A stretch of 20,150 nt of DNA from Opitutia bacterium (GTDB lineage Bacteria; Verrucomicrobiota; Verrucomicrobiia; Opitutales; Opitutaceae). The translations under genes and the position numbers were made by a program. Below the pieces are notes generated by a model that saw only the letters and a program-made list of their open reading frames with translations, was not told where the DNA came from and did no database searches. This document shows positions 7,401 through 13,862 of this stretch, one piece after another. Location: contig JANXWT010000283.1 of NCBI GenBank assembly GCA_025351035.1, positions 1-20,150 of the forward strand. Reading direction: 5' to 3'. The first letter of the stretch is position 1. Every line of letters starts with the position of its first letter.

Positions 7401-7624
7401 GCGTCCATCGCCTCGCGGTCGAGCACGGTTACAGGTAACGACTTCTCCTGATCGAGCCGCTTGATGTTCGAACCGGTGACAGTGAATTTTTCGAGCTGAA
7501 CGACGGGTTCTTTTTCGGGTGCGGGCGCAGCGGCTTGCTGCGCGTGAACTACAGCACGGCCGGCAAGAAACGCGGCGGCGACAGCCCACAGAGCGTGGCG
7601 CGATAGCAGGGTTGGTTTATTCAT
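4436..7624 (-). CDS. TonB-dependent outer-membrane receptor
   Basis: A 1062-residue receptor. It has a Sec signal peptide (MNKPTLLSRHALWAVAAAFLAG..., cleavage near Ala28), a short Ala/Pro/Glu spacer, a TonB-box-like strand VVQLEKFTVTG (41-51) and a plug domain to about 190 (SLPVTVLDREAMDARDASQAADLL, NTLVLLNGRRLP, LERVEVLRDGASSIYGTDAVAGVVNYIT). A long 22-strand-type barrel follows, with the family landmarks FRAPNLAQLFTGT, LRPEESTGKSAGIV and the terminal RGQAWSVQITKKL. It ends in Leu rather than the usual Phe. It imports a ligand across the outer membrane using TonB energy. It is the last gene of the four-gene operon, 24 bp after the hydrolase stop, so its ligand is probably the substrate or product of the two enzymes. 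No SusD partner gene is present. Confidence 0.93.
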   Translation of the reverse strand: MNKPTLLSRHALWAVAAAFLAGRAVVHAQQAAAPAPEKEPVVQLEKFTVTGSNIKRLDQEKSLPVTVLDREAMDARDASQAADLLTSLPQVTGLPGNETATLGATARGDNSTVALRGITSSNTLVLLNGRRLPVHPISQSEGPTGSPPVLSANVNQLPNRGLERVEVLRDGASSIYGTDAVAGVVNYITRSDFRGTELQLRFGETNYHDGRETRATLTHGFDFTNGKGHAMIVVDYYDREAMFARDRAFAAEADHSSLALAPWNVSTDTTFNARSGTTEYGNFITGTLNATTGIFTTGRPTPASTTMNALLSSTGVFFIVPTVTGVGFQTTTPLRSGVTHDYYWNNNAYRVIQPESKRTNVYASGDYELSSRLTAFAEFSGYRARSLTIREPDGITQSTDGDIIVPATNPFNPFGTRFWSPTGAANTDGTPRLTGTPTAVRITNKRLTDLMSRTASISDDIYRGVAGVRGKLFDTWNWESAALWSEARVTDAEEGPSRKSLIKNAINQTDPLLTFNPFTRSFAVQNGALVVTGPYVNPAFVQESFRSEFIRHGITKLASGDFRASGDLLSICGGNTIGAAVGGEFRYEAYHDVRPPYAGLNPVGSVLDLTSNDFLGFSPNSDTHGGRHVMAFYAETVIPLVGGKFKLPFVHSLELSASARHESYSDFGKTTKPKAGMNWRPFPWAMVRGSYNEGFRAPNLAQLFTGTLIRTATGSTDTYRSTVTGLPTDGASNRRSVASGNPNLRPEESTGKSAGIVIEVPKIKGLSFAVDYWEISQKNVIASAGSIADDTQALNAATQAALAAGQSIGSIDLGSGTANYLGDPSVVRLPVTQGDRDFFTTYNSTRTPANQRAVAGAIDFLRTSYFNRASQFVNGVDFDLTYRLPKLALGNFTLNTTWTRLNSYYTYSTAGAARTNLLWTNDARVGGATPKWRGNATLSWRRQTWSASFAAYYIGDYSDTGATTTQAIYDSLGSPKYIVPVFTNGGTVYRYRVNDSISYNASVSYRYTSKNKWTNDTTVRVGVVNLFNAKPPLSSDSRGYDPSIYNLMARGQAWSVQITKKL

Positions 7625-7648
7625 GGTGATCGGTTTGGTGGTTGAATC

Positions 7649-8506
7649 TTATTCTGGAAAAAGCGCGTGCACGGCGAAAGGCGTCATGCCTTTGTCGGAG
7701 TGGGCGATGCCGGGAGCCGTCGCAAGCGACCAACCCGACAAAAGCTTCAACTTGGCGGCGGCCGCCTGGGCTTGGGCAAAGAAAAAATGTCCGCGGGCGA
7801 AGCGGTGCGGACCTTGGGCGTCGGCTTCAGGCGTGTGGCGAAGCGCCTTGGCGGTCGGGTCGAGATCGGCGGTCCCGAGCAGCACGACAACGGGGCGCGT
7901 GAGTGCGGCGCGCAACGCCGCTTCGTCGACCGGCGTGCCTTTCAATCCGTAGGGGAAAGCGACCGCGAGATCCGGCAACATATACCAGCCAGCGTTGGCC
8001 ACCACGGCGCGAGCGACGCGCGCCGACGGCACGAAGTAGAGGAAACGCTGCACAAACTGCGCGCCGGCCGAGTGGCCAAAAAGCAGGTAGCTCGTCCGGT
8101 GATTGCCGGTGCGCTCGCGCACGGCGTCGAAGATCGGCTCGATCATGCTGAACGACCACTGCTCGCGCGGGAGGGACGCGCCGGCCTTGTCGACAGTGTT
8201 GCCGTAGATGTAGCCCTCATCTCCGGGAAATTCCGCCTTCGAAAATTCCGGCACGACCAACAAAAACCGTCGCTCGTCCGCGGAAGCCGTCCAGTCGTTG
8301 AGGTAATCTTCGCCGTTGCGGCCGACGCCGTGCATCACGAAGACGACCGGTGCCTCGGGGCCAAGACCGGCGGGCGCGTAATACCAGACCTTCACGTGAT
8401 GGCCGGTTTGGGTGAAATCGAAACTGTCCCGCGGCGTGAGGGCCGCCCCGGCGCGCACGACCAGCGTGCAGGCGAACACAAGGAGCATTGCCCGGGAAAT
8501 TTTCAT
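7649..8506 (-). CDS. Secreted PHB-depolymerase-like alpha/beta hydrolase
   Basis: A 285-residue serine hydrolase. The start at 8506 is chosen because its ATG overlaps the stop of the upstream peptidase as ATGA, and the signal peptide (MKISRAMLLVFACTLVVRAGA) begins there; a start at 8524 is possible. The oxyanion region is VFVMHGVGRNGEDY. The nucleophile is Ser146 in GHSAG. The acid is probably Asp214 or Asp216 in GTADLD and the base His269 in GIAHSD. The form matches the poly(3-hydroxybutyrate) depolymerase/esterase group, whose relatives include feruloyl esterases and, from memory, the poly(aspartic acid) hydrolase PahZ1 of Sphingomonas. It should act in the periplasm or outside the cell. 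Coupling to an isoaspartyl peptidase and a TonB receptor makes an ester or beta-amide substrate plausible. The exact substrate cannot be read from sequence. Confidence 0.82.
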   Translation of the reverse strand: MKISRAMLLVFACTLVVRAGAALTPRDSFDFTQTGHHVKVWYYAPAGLGPEAPVVFVMHGVGRNGEDYLNDWTASADERRFLLVVPEFSKAEFPGDEGYIYGNTVDKAGASLPREQWSFSMIEPIFDAVRERTGNHRTSYLLFGHSAGAQFVQRFLYFVPSARVARAVVANAGWYMLPDLAVAFPYGLKGTPVDEAALRAALTRPVVVLLGTADLDPTAKALRHTPEADAQGPHRFARGHFFFAQAQAAAAKLKLLSGWSLATAPGIAHSDKGMTPFAVHALFPE

Positions 8507-9468
8507 GCGGTTGACGCCGGCCAAGCGCGGCTCGTTTCGTAGATGGCGGTGTGGATGACCCCGAGTGCGTCGATCCAGCCGCGATACATGCCGACGGTGT
8601 TGTAGGGCAGGGTGAAATTTCCATGGCGGTCGAGCGCAATGATCCCGCCGCGGCCGGGCAGCCGTGTGCGCACCACCAGCTCGGCGGCGGCTACGACATT
8701 CAGGCCCCGGTGCTCGATGAGCGCGGCGATGTCATGCGCGACCACGCCGCGCATGAACGCCTCCCCCTCGCCCGTGCACGAGACCGCGCAGGTAGCGTTG
8801 TGCGCATAGACTCCCGCGCCGACGATACCCGCTTGCCCCACCCGGCCGGCAAATTTGTTCGTCGTGCCGCCCGAGGAAGTCGCCGCCGCGAGATTGCCCG
8901 CCGCATCGCAGGCGACGGCACCGACCGTGCTCATCGCATCGGGTCCGGCCACCGCCACGCCTTTCACAACGATATCCTCGGACAAACCGGTTTCAGACGT
9001 GCCACGCAAACGCACCATGGCATCCCAGCGATCCTGGGTGAAAAAATAATCCTTCGACTCCATCGCCAGTCCCTCTTCGATGGCGAAGCGCTCGGCGGCG
9101 GTTCCACCGAGGGCGACATGCGGGGTGCGCTGCATCACGCGGCGCGCGAGCCGCACGGGATTGCGCACGCGTTCGAGCAACATGACCGCGCCCGCCTGGC
9201 GCGTTGCTCCATCCATGATCGAAGCCTCCATCTCGACCTCGCCTTCGCGCGTAAACGAGGAACCGCGACCGGCGTTGAACAGAGGGTTGTCCTCGAGCGC
9301 GACCACCGTCGCTTCGACGGCGTCGAGACTGGAGCGGCCGGCGGCGAGCATGCGTTGGCCGACCAGCAAAGCGGCGTGCAGTGCACGGTGAAAATTTTCC
9401 GCGCGTTCCGGCGTCAGGTCCGACGGCGGCAGTGCGCCGGCTCCTCCATGGATGGCGAGACAGGTCAT
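8503..9468 (-). CDS. iaaA: Isoaspartyl peptidase / plant-type L-asparaginase (Ntn hydrolase, family T2)
   Basis: A 321-residue precursor that should cleave itself before Thr181 (MSTVGAVA) to expose the N-terminal nucleophile. The signature blocks are LAIHGGAGAL, DNPLFNAGRGSSFT, EMEASIMDG, TSSGGTTNKFAGRVG and SCTGEGEAFMR. In the family this enzyme removes beta-linked aspartate from dipeptides and hydrolyses asparagine. One position is unusual: the loop read as GRVGDSP in E. coli EcAIII is GRVGQAG here, so the aspartate that binds the substrate alpha-amino group is Gln212. This may shift specificity. It has no signal peptide, so it should act in the cytoplasm. It begins 3 bp after the carrier gene and overlaps the hydrolase by ATGA, a tightly coupled operon position. 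Confidence 0.9.
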   Translation of the reverse strand: MTCLAIHGGAGALPPSDLTPERAENFHRALHAALLVGQRMLAAGRSSLDAVEATVVALEDNPLFNAGRGSSFTREGEVEMEASIMDGATRQAGAVMLLERVRNPVRLARRVMQRTPHVALGGTAAERFAIEEGLAMESKDYFFTQDRWDAMVRLRGTSETGLSEDIVVKGVAVAGPDAMSTVGAVACDAAGNLAAATSSGGTTNKFAGRVGQAGIVGAGVYAHNATCAVSCTGEGEAFMRGVVAHDIAALIEHRGLNVVAAAELVVRTRLPGRGGIIALDRHGNFTLPYNTVGMYRGWIDALGVIHTAIYETSRAWPASTA

Positions 9469-9471
9469 CGG

Positions 9472-10905
9472 TCAGCTCCCCGGTTGGGTTTCATCTTCGC
9501 GTTTCAGCGGGGCCATCGTGAATCCGGTGAAGCCCGCAAGCAGCGTGAACGCGATGCCGGCATAGCAGAAAATCGCCCACGGCGCGTATGCCGTGACGGG
9601 CACGCCGAGCGCCCCGCTCATGAACGCGCCCGCAATGCTCCACGGAATCAGTGGCACGCCGACGATGCCGCTGTCGCCAACGGCGCGGCTGAGATTTTTC
9701 CCGGCTAAACCCATCTTCCGATATACCGGACCGAAGAGTTCCGTCGGGAGGAGAATCGTGACAAACGCCGCGCCGGTCATCAATTCGACAACGACGCAGC
9801 TGCCGACGGTCGCCGCGATGAGCCGGCGCGTGTTCGTGGTGAATTTGAAGAGCAATTTCAACACCGGCTCAAGGAGCCCGGCTTTCTGCAGCACGCCGCT
9901 GAACGCGAAGGCCGCGAACGCAATCAGCGTCACGCGCATCATCGCCTCCATGCCACCTTGGGCGAGGAGCTTGTCGACCAAGGGCAGACCGGTCGCGGGT
10001 TTGAAGCCCGTCACGGTGATGTTGAGTGCGTCGACGAGTGAGGCGTGTTGCACGAAAACCGCGAGCGCCACCGCCACCGCCACGGAGAGCAACATGCCGG
10101 GCATCACAGGGAGATTGCGCGAGGCGAGCAGAAACGTCACCACCGGCGGCAAAAGGAGCCACGGACTGAAAACGAAACTTTTCGCGAGTGCCTGCCGCAC
10201 CTCGTCGTCAGCCGCGAACGAGGCCCCGGCGATCACCTCCGACGAAAAACCGACGGCGGCGTAGATGGCCAAGCCGACCGCGAACGCCGGCACCGTCGTC
10301 CACAGACAATGGCGGATGTGATCGTAGATGTTCACCCGAGCAATCGCGACGGCGAAGTTGGCGTTGGCGGCGAACGGCGAGACCTTGTCGCCCAGATAGG
10401 CACCCGCCACCAGCGCACCCGCGGCCTGCCCCGGGGGAATGCCGAGGCCATGAGCGATCCCCATAAACGCGACGCCGATCGTCCCGATGGTGCCGTAGCC
10501 CGTGCCGGTCAGCACCGAGACGAGGCCGGTGGCGAGCGACGCCGTCACCAAAAACAGCTTGGTCGAAATCATTCCGAGCCCGTAGTAGATGATCATCGGG
10601 ATCGTGCCCGCCGCGAGCCAACTGCCGATCAACGCGCCGACGACGACCACGATCAGCATCGCCGGCATGCCCTTCATGATGCTTTGCAGCATCCCGGCCT
10701 GGATTTCTTTCCAGCCCAATCCGAGCCAGACCGCCAAGCCGGCAGTCAGCATCGTGGCGACGACGAGCAACACCTCAACCCGGATCTTGAAAACACCAAA
10801 TCCGACGCCAATGAGCACCGCCGTGCCGATGATGGGCACAAGCGAGTGCCAGATCGTCGGCTGCCCTTTGAGCTCTAGGGAAGGAGTGATGAGACCGGGA
10901 TCCAT
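9472..10905 (-). CDS. nhaC: NhaC-family ion/solute antiporter
   Basis: A 477-residue inner-membrane carrier with roughly 11-12 hydrophobic helices. The ATG at 10905 (MDPGLITPSLELKG) is chosen because a longer reading would cross the regulator's operator and enter the divergent gene. Family landmarks are VLTGTGYGTIGTIGVAFMG, GQAAGALVAGAYLGDKVSP and VELMTGAAFVTILLP. Known NhaC-family members include Na+/H+ antiporters and the malate/lactate antiporter MleN. The family segment usually reading GDKxSPLSDTT is GDKVSPFAANAN here, losing the Asp and Thr residues, which argues for an organic substrate rather than simple sodium/proton exchange. It is first in the operon and directly downstream of the palindromic operator, so it probably imports or exchanges the amino acid or dicarboxylate handled by the operon. 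Confidence 0.85.
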   Translation of the reverse strand: MDPGLITPSLELKGQPTIWHSLVPIIGTAVLIGVGFGVFKIRVEVLLVVATMLTAGLAVWLGLGWKEIQAGMLQSIMKGMPAMLIVVVVGALIGSWLAAGTIPMIIYYGLGMISTKLFLVTASLATGLVSVLTGTGYGTIGTIGVAFMGIAHGLGIPPGQAAGALVAGAYLGDKVSPFAANANFAVAIARVNIYDHIRHCLWTTVPAFAVGLAIYAAVGFSSEVIAGASFAADDEVRQALAKSFVFSPWLLLPPVVTFLLASRNLPVMPGMLLSVAVAVALAVFVQHASLVDALNITVTGFKPATGLPLVDKLLAQGGMEAMMRVTLIAFAAFAFSGVLQKAGLLEPVLKLLFKFTTNTRRLIAATVGSCVVVELMTGAAFVTILLPTELFGPVYRKMGLAGKNLSRAVGDSGIVGVPLIPWSIAGAFMSGALGVPVTAYAPWAIFCYAGIAFTLLAGFTGFTMAPLKREDETQPGS

Positions 10906-10952
10906 GGGGCGCAGCGGAGAGCAAGTGAGAGGATGGGTGGGAAAAGAGCGAA

Positions 10953-10980
10953 TTGTATACTTGTATACAAGAATATTCTT
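10953..10980. promoter_or_regulatory. Tandem palindromic operator in the carrier/GntR divergent region
   Basis: Two perfect 12-bp palindromes overlap slightly: CTTGTATACAAG (10960-10971) and AAGAATATTCTT (10969-10980). TTGTATAC is also repeated directly at 10953 and 10961. TTGTATACAA resembles known operators of the FadR/FCD branch of GntR regulators. The site lies between the two divergent start codons (47 bp upstream of the carrier ATG, 55 bp upstream of the GntR ATG), placed for control of both units. No convincing -35/-10 pair could be fixed. Confidence 0.75.
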
Positions 10981-11035
10981 AGACAATCTGCTCGCACCCT
11001 TCTTTTGGGAACCTAAAACACATCCGAACTCTACC

Positions 11036-11749
11036 ATGAGCACTGCGGTCAGGCCTTCTTTGATTGAGATAACGCCCCACACCTCTCGGCCGGCAGCGCT
11101 GCCCGACCACGTCTATGCCGTGCTGAAGCAGAAGATTCTCTCTTGCACCTTGCCACCCAACCAGCGGCTCATCGAAAAAATTCTCTGCGCGGAACTGCGG
11201 GTCTCGCGCACGCCGCTGCGCGAGGCGCTCAACCGGCTGAGTCACGAGGAACTCGTCTCTTTCCAACCACACGCCGGTTACCGGGTCGCGGCCATCACGA
11301 TCGCCGGGTTCCGCAACCTGATCGAATTGCGCGCCATCATCGAGCCTAGCGCCTGCGCGCTCGCCGCTGCCCGCGCGACCGCCACCGAGATCACGGAGCT
11401 GCGGGCGCTCGCCACCCTCGATTATGTGCCCAATGACGAGCAGAGCTTCGTCAAGTATTGCCGGGCCAACTCGCGCTTCCATCTCGCCGTCGTCCGGTGT
11501 GCACACAACCCGATGCTCGAGAACCTCGTCATGTCCGCTTTGGATATGTATCAACGGCCGACCTACCTGCGCATCGGACGCCAGATGGACCCGTCCAATC
11601 CGTCGGAGAAACACCACGGAATCGTCGACGCCATCGAACGGCACGACGCCGAGGCCGCCCGTCAGGCGATGGCCAAACATATTTTCGGCGGCGGCGAACG
11701 CATCATCGCGGCGCTCAAAGCCGCGGATATTCCCGAGCACGCGCGATAA
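11036..11749 (+). CDS. GntR-family (FadR/FCD subfamily) transcriptional regulator
   Basis: A 237-residue regulator. The N-terminal winged helix-turn-helix (about 20-85) contains DHVYAVLKQKIL, then RLIEKILCAELRVSRTPLREALNRL, then an FQPHAGYRVA wing. The C-terminal FCD ligand domain (about 90-225) is all helical, with the usual metal-site histidines in SRFHLAVV, SEKHHGIVDAI and MAKHIF. FCD proteins bind small carboxylates and generally derepress catabolic operons when ligand is present. The gene is divergent from the carrier-peptidase-hydrolase-receptor operon and faces it across the tandem palindromes, so it is probably the local repressor and also autoregulated. The ATG at 11036 is chosen because it follows the operator region; the frame stays open upstream through the divergent carrier gene. 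Confidence 0.9.
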   Translation: MSTAVRPSLIEITPHTSRPAALPDHVYAVLKQKILSCTLPPNQRLIEKILCAELRVSRTPLREALNRLSHEELVSFQPHAGYRVAAITIAGFRNLIELRAIIEPSACALAAARATATEITELRALATLDYVPNDEQSFVKYCRANSRFHLAVVRCAHNPMLENLVMSALDMYQRPTYLRIGRQMDPSNPSEKHHGIVDAIERHDAEAARQAMAKHIFGGGERIIAALKAADIPEHAR

Positions 11750-11765
11750 CCCGCCCTGCCCGCGT

Positions 11766-12668
11766 CTACTTCATCGGCTCGATGTGCACCGTCACGTCGC
11801 TGATGCGATGCGGCTCCGAGTCGATCAACGCGTCCTTCACCGCATGGGCGATGGCGTGACCCTCGCGCACCGTCAGGCTGCCGTCGACGCGCACTTGGAT
11901 GTCGACGAGGTGGCTGAGCCCGCTCTTGCGCATGCGCACCTTGTCGAGCGCGCAGACGCCGGGCACCGCGAGCGCGAGCGCGCGGACCTCGTTCTCGAAA
12001 TTCTGCGGTGCCGCCGTGTCCATCACATCGCCCAGCGCCTTCGTGAACATGCCAAAACCGTTGAACGCGATGATGACGCACGCAAACAGCGCCGCCCAGT
12101 CGTCGGCGGTTTCCCAACCTTTGCCGCCCCACAGCGCGATGCTGATGCCGATGAACGCCGCCGCCGAAGTCATCGCGTCCGACCAATGATGCAGCGCTTC
12201 GATGCCCAGCGCCGTGCTGCCGGCTTCCTCGCCGGCCACGCCCATCCGGCGCGAAAACCAAATTTTCGTGATGATCACGGCGGCGAGCACGACCAATGTC
12301 CACCAAGCCGGCCCCTGGTGCGGCGTGATGATTTCGTGCACGGCGTGCGACGCCACCCAGCCGGCCATCAGGAAAATAAACAGCGCCACCGCGAGTCCGG
12401 CGAGCGGCTCCGCCTTGCCGTGGCCGTAGGGATGATCCGCGTCCGGCGGACGCGCGGCGACGCGAAATCCCGTCCACACCAGCGTGGACGAGAGGATGTC
12501 GAGCATCGACTCCGCCGCGTCTGCGATCAGCGCATAGGTGTGGCCGAAGACGCCGCCGGCAAATTTCACCGCGGCCAGCACTGCGTTGAGCGCGATGCCG
12601 CGCAGCACGAGTCGCGCGCTGTTGTGGGCGCGCCGGGTGACCGCGAGTTGCGCTTCGTGGCCGGGCAT
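11766..12668 (-). CDS. Cation diffusion facilitator (CDF) family metal transporter
   Basis: A 300-residue inner-membrane divalent-metal/proton antiporter with six helices and a C-terminal cytoplasmic ferredoxin-like domain (about 215-300, ending VTVHIEPMK). The family signature DHPYGHGKAEPLA follows helix 2. The transport site is formed by helix 2 (ALIADAAESMLD, E53-x-x-x-D57) and helix 5 (ALHHWSD, H160-x-x-x-D164). FieF uses DxxxD and ZitB HxxxD in helix 2, so the Glu makes metal choice (Zn, Fe, Mn, Co) uncertain. It is convergent with the GntR gene (16 bp between stops) and divergent from the ACT-domain gene. Confidence 0.9.
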   Translation of the reverse strand: MPGHEAQLAVTRRAHNSARLVLRGIALNAVLAAVKFAGGVFGHTYALIADAAESMLDILSSTLVWTGFRVAARPPDADHPYGHGKAEPLAGLAVALFIFLMAGWVASHAVHEIITPHQGPAWWTLVVLAAVIITKIWFSRRMGVAGEEAGSTALGIEALHHWSDAMTSAAAFIGISIALWGGKGWETADDWAALFACVIIAFNGFGMFTKALGDVMDTAAPQNFENEVRALALAVPGVCALDKVRMRKSGLSHLVDIQVRVDGSLTVREGHAIAHAVKDALIDSEPHRISDVTVHIEPMK

Positions 12669-12725
12669 CCGGATTTGTTATGCGCCCGCCTGCTCCGGCA
12701 CAAGCCCGCAGGCAAAACGCAGCCA

Positions 12726-12754
12726 TTGACCGCCCCCCACTTCGTGCCTACCCT
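12726..12754 (+). promoter_or_regulatory. Possible sigma-70-type promoter of the ACT-domain gene
   Basis: TTGACC (12726-12731) is followed after exactly 17 bp by TACCCT (12749-12754). The -35 is good and the -10 is weak (3 of 6 matches). It predicts transcription starting within a few bases of the ATG at 12764, so the message would be almost leaderless, consistent with the absence of a Shine-Dalgarno sequence. Confidence 0.35.
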
Positions 12755-12763
12755 CCTCACGTT

Positions 12764-13219
12764 ATGCCAGACCACTACACTGCGATCGCCAGCGATCCCG
12801 TGAAGCAGTTCTCGGTCTTCATCCAAAACCGGGTCGGCCGGCTCTACGACCTCGCGGCTCTGCTCGCGAAGCACAACGTCCACGTCATGGCCATGACGAC
12901 GCTCGACACCACGGACTGCGCCATCGACCGGCTCGTCGTCGACGATCCCGACCAAGCGCGCGAGCTGCTCGTGCAAAATGACTTTGCTTTCACCGAATGC
13001 GACGTGCTCGCGGTCGAGCTCATCGACGAGTCGCAGCTCAAGGGCGTGCTCGGCGCGTTGCTCGCCGCCGAGATCAACATCCACTACGTCTACGCCTTCC
13101 TGCAACGTCCCGGCGGCAAGTCCGCCCTCGCGCTCAGCCTCGAGGACAGCGACCTCGCCGCCAGCGCGCTCAACACTGCCGGCTTCCGCGTGCTCACCCA
13201 GCGCGACATTTCGCGGTGA
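12764..13219 (+). CDS. Tandem ACT-domain protein
   Basis: A 151-residue soluble protein made of two ACT domains. The first (about 8-80) starts KQFSVFIQNRVGRLYDLAALLAKHNVHVMAMTTLDTTD. The second (about 82-150) runs through LKGVLGALLAAEINIHYVYAFL. ACT domains bind amino acids or other small ligands at domain interfaces. Stand-alone two-ACT proteins are presumed allosteric or regulatory subunits. The ATG at 12764 is chosen because the upstream open frame (to 12680) encodes a low-complexity Arg/Pro stretch and would pre-empt the promoter region. No enzyme partner is adjacent, so the ligand and target are unknown. Confidence 0.85.
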   Translation: MPDHYTAIASDPVKQFSVFIQNRVGRLYDLAALLAKHNVHVMAMTTLDTTDCAIDRLVVDDPDQARELLVQNDFAFTECDVLAVELIDESQLKGVLGALLAAEINIHYVYAFLQRPGGKSALALSLEDSDLAASALNTAGFRVLTQRDISR

Positions 13220-13226
13220 GGATGCC

Positions 13227-13249
13227 GGGCGGGATCCGCGACTCCGCCC
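13227..13249. repeat. Hairpin repeat between convergent genes
   Basis: GGGCGG (13227-13232) and CCGCCC (13244-13249) form a 6-bp stem around GATCCGCGACT, followed by TACAAAACC. I associate this GTAGGGCGGAGTCGCGGATC type with dispersed non-coding repeats in Opitutaceae-like genomes. It sits between the stops of the ACT and DUF3299 genes and could also act as a weak bidirectional terminator. Confidence 0.4.
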
Positions 13250-13259
13250 TACAAAACCC

Positions 13260-13811
13260 TCAGCCCTTGGTTTCGCCCTGCCTCTCGCCTTCGAGCAAAT
13301 ATATACCCGTCAGGTAACCGTTCTCCATGATTTCGCCGACGCGCAGCTTGCCGAGAAACGTGATCGGTGTGTCCATCAGCGGCTTCACGCCGGGGCCGGT
13401 CATTTTCACGACCACCCACTCCGTCACTTTCGGCATGACGCCGTAACAGCACAGCATCGGGTCTTTCACGAGGAGGAATTCCTTCACGAGTCCGCCGTCC
13501 ATCTTCACCGGCAGCATGAAGCCCGTGACCGCCACCTTCTGCTGGTCGAACGCCTTGATGCGTTCCGGGATTTGCTCGTTGCTTTTGGCCGAGGTCGCCG
13601 CGGGCGTCGGGCCGGTTTCGGTGTCGGGCGGGATGAAATTGAACGAGGCCAGCTTGTCGAAACCCACCGGCGCATACTCGGGCGCCTTGGCCGTCGACGC
13701 GAGCGTGCCCGCCAAGTCGGCCGCGGTCAGCCGCCCGCCGAGACCGAGAACCGCGGAACAGGCCACGAGTCGAATTAGCGCTTTGACCATATCGTTCATC
13801 AGAGCGCGCAC
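13260..13811 (-). CDS. Secreted DUF3299 domain protein
   Basis: A 183-residue protein with an N-terminal signal peptide (VKALIRLVACSAVLGLGG..., cleavage near residue 31). Methionines at 1, 5 and 8 are all possible starts; the third begins the signal peptide most cleanly. The DUF3299 core is residues 85-180: KVAVTGFMLPVKMDGGLVKEFLL, the vicinal cysteine pair MLCCYGVMP (Cys121-Cys122), WVVVKM and a final YLTGIYLLEGE strand. Function is unknown. Members are often encoded beside MacB/FtsX-type ABC transporters, some tied to zinc, and such a pair lies about 4 kb away here. The CC pair suggests metal binding or redox chemistry in the periplasm. Confidence 0.8.
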   Translation of the reverse strand: MRALMNDMVKALIRLVACSAVLGLGGRLTAADLAGTLASTAKAPEYAPVGFDKLASFNFIPPDTETGPTPAATSAKSNEQIPERIKAFDQQKVAVTGFMLPVKMDGGLVKEFLLVKDPMLCCYGVMPKVTEWVVVKMTGPGVKPLMDTPITFLGKLRVGEIMENGYLTGIYLLEGERQGETKG

Positions 13812-13862
13812 GGTAATCCGGAAGCTGCCCGCGTCAAAGGATTATCCGGAAGCCGGCCCTGC

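Noticed and set aside
8551..9708. 385-codon open frame on the + strand opposite the peptidase and carrier genes
   Set aside because: Composition is Arg/His/Ala-rich with no domain; it is an antisense shadow of well-supported minus-strand genes in high-GC DNA.
10906..11082. N-terminal extension of the NhaC-family gene upstream of 10905
   Set aside because: It would cross the palindromic operator and overlap the divergent regulator gene; the extension has no membrane or family character.
12688..12713. GCCTGC...GCAGGC hairpin between the CDF and ACT genes
   Set aside because: A 6-bp GC stem in GC-rich DNA between divergent starts, with no T-run and no clear role.
13816..13853. Two 10-bp direct repeats (ATCCGGAAGC) just upstream of the DUF3299 start
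   Set aside because: They could be operator half-sites, but two short GC-rich copies are not enough to claim a site.
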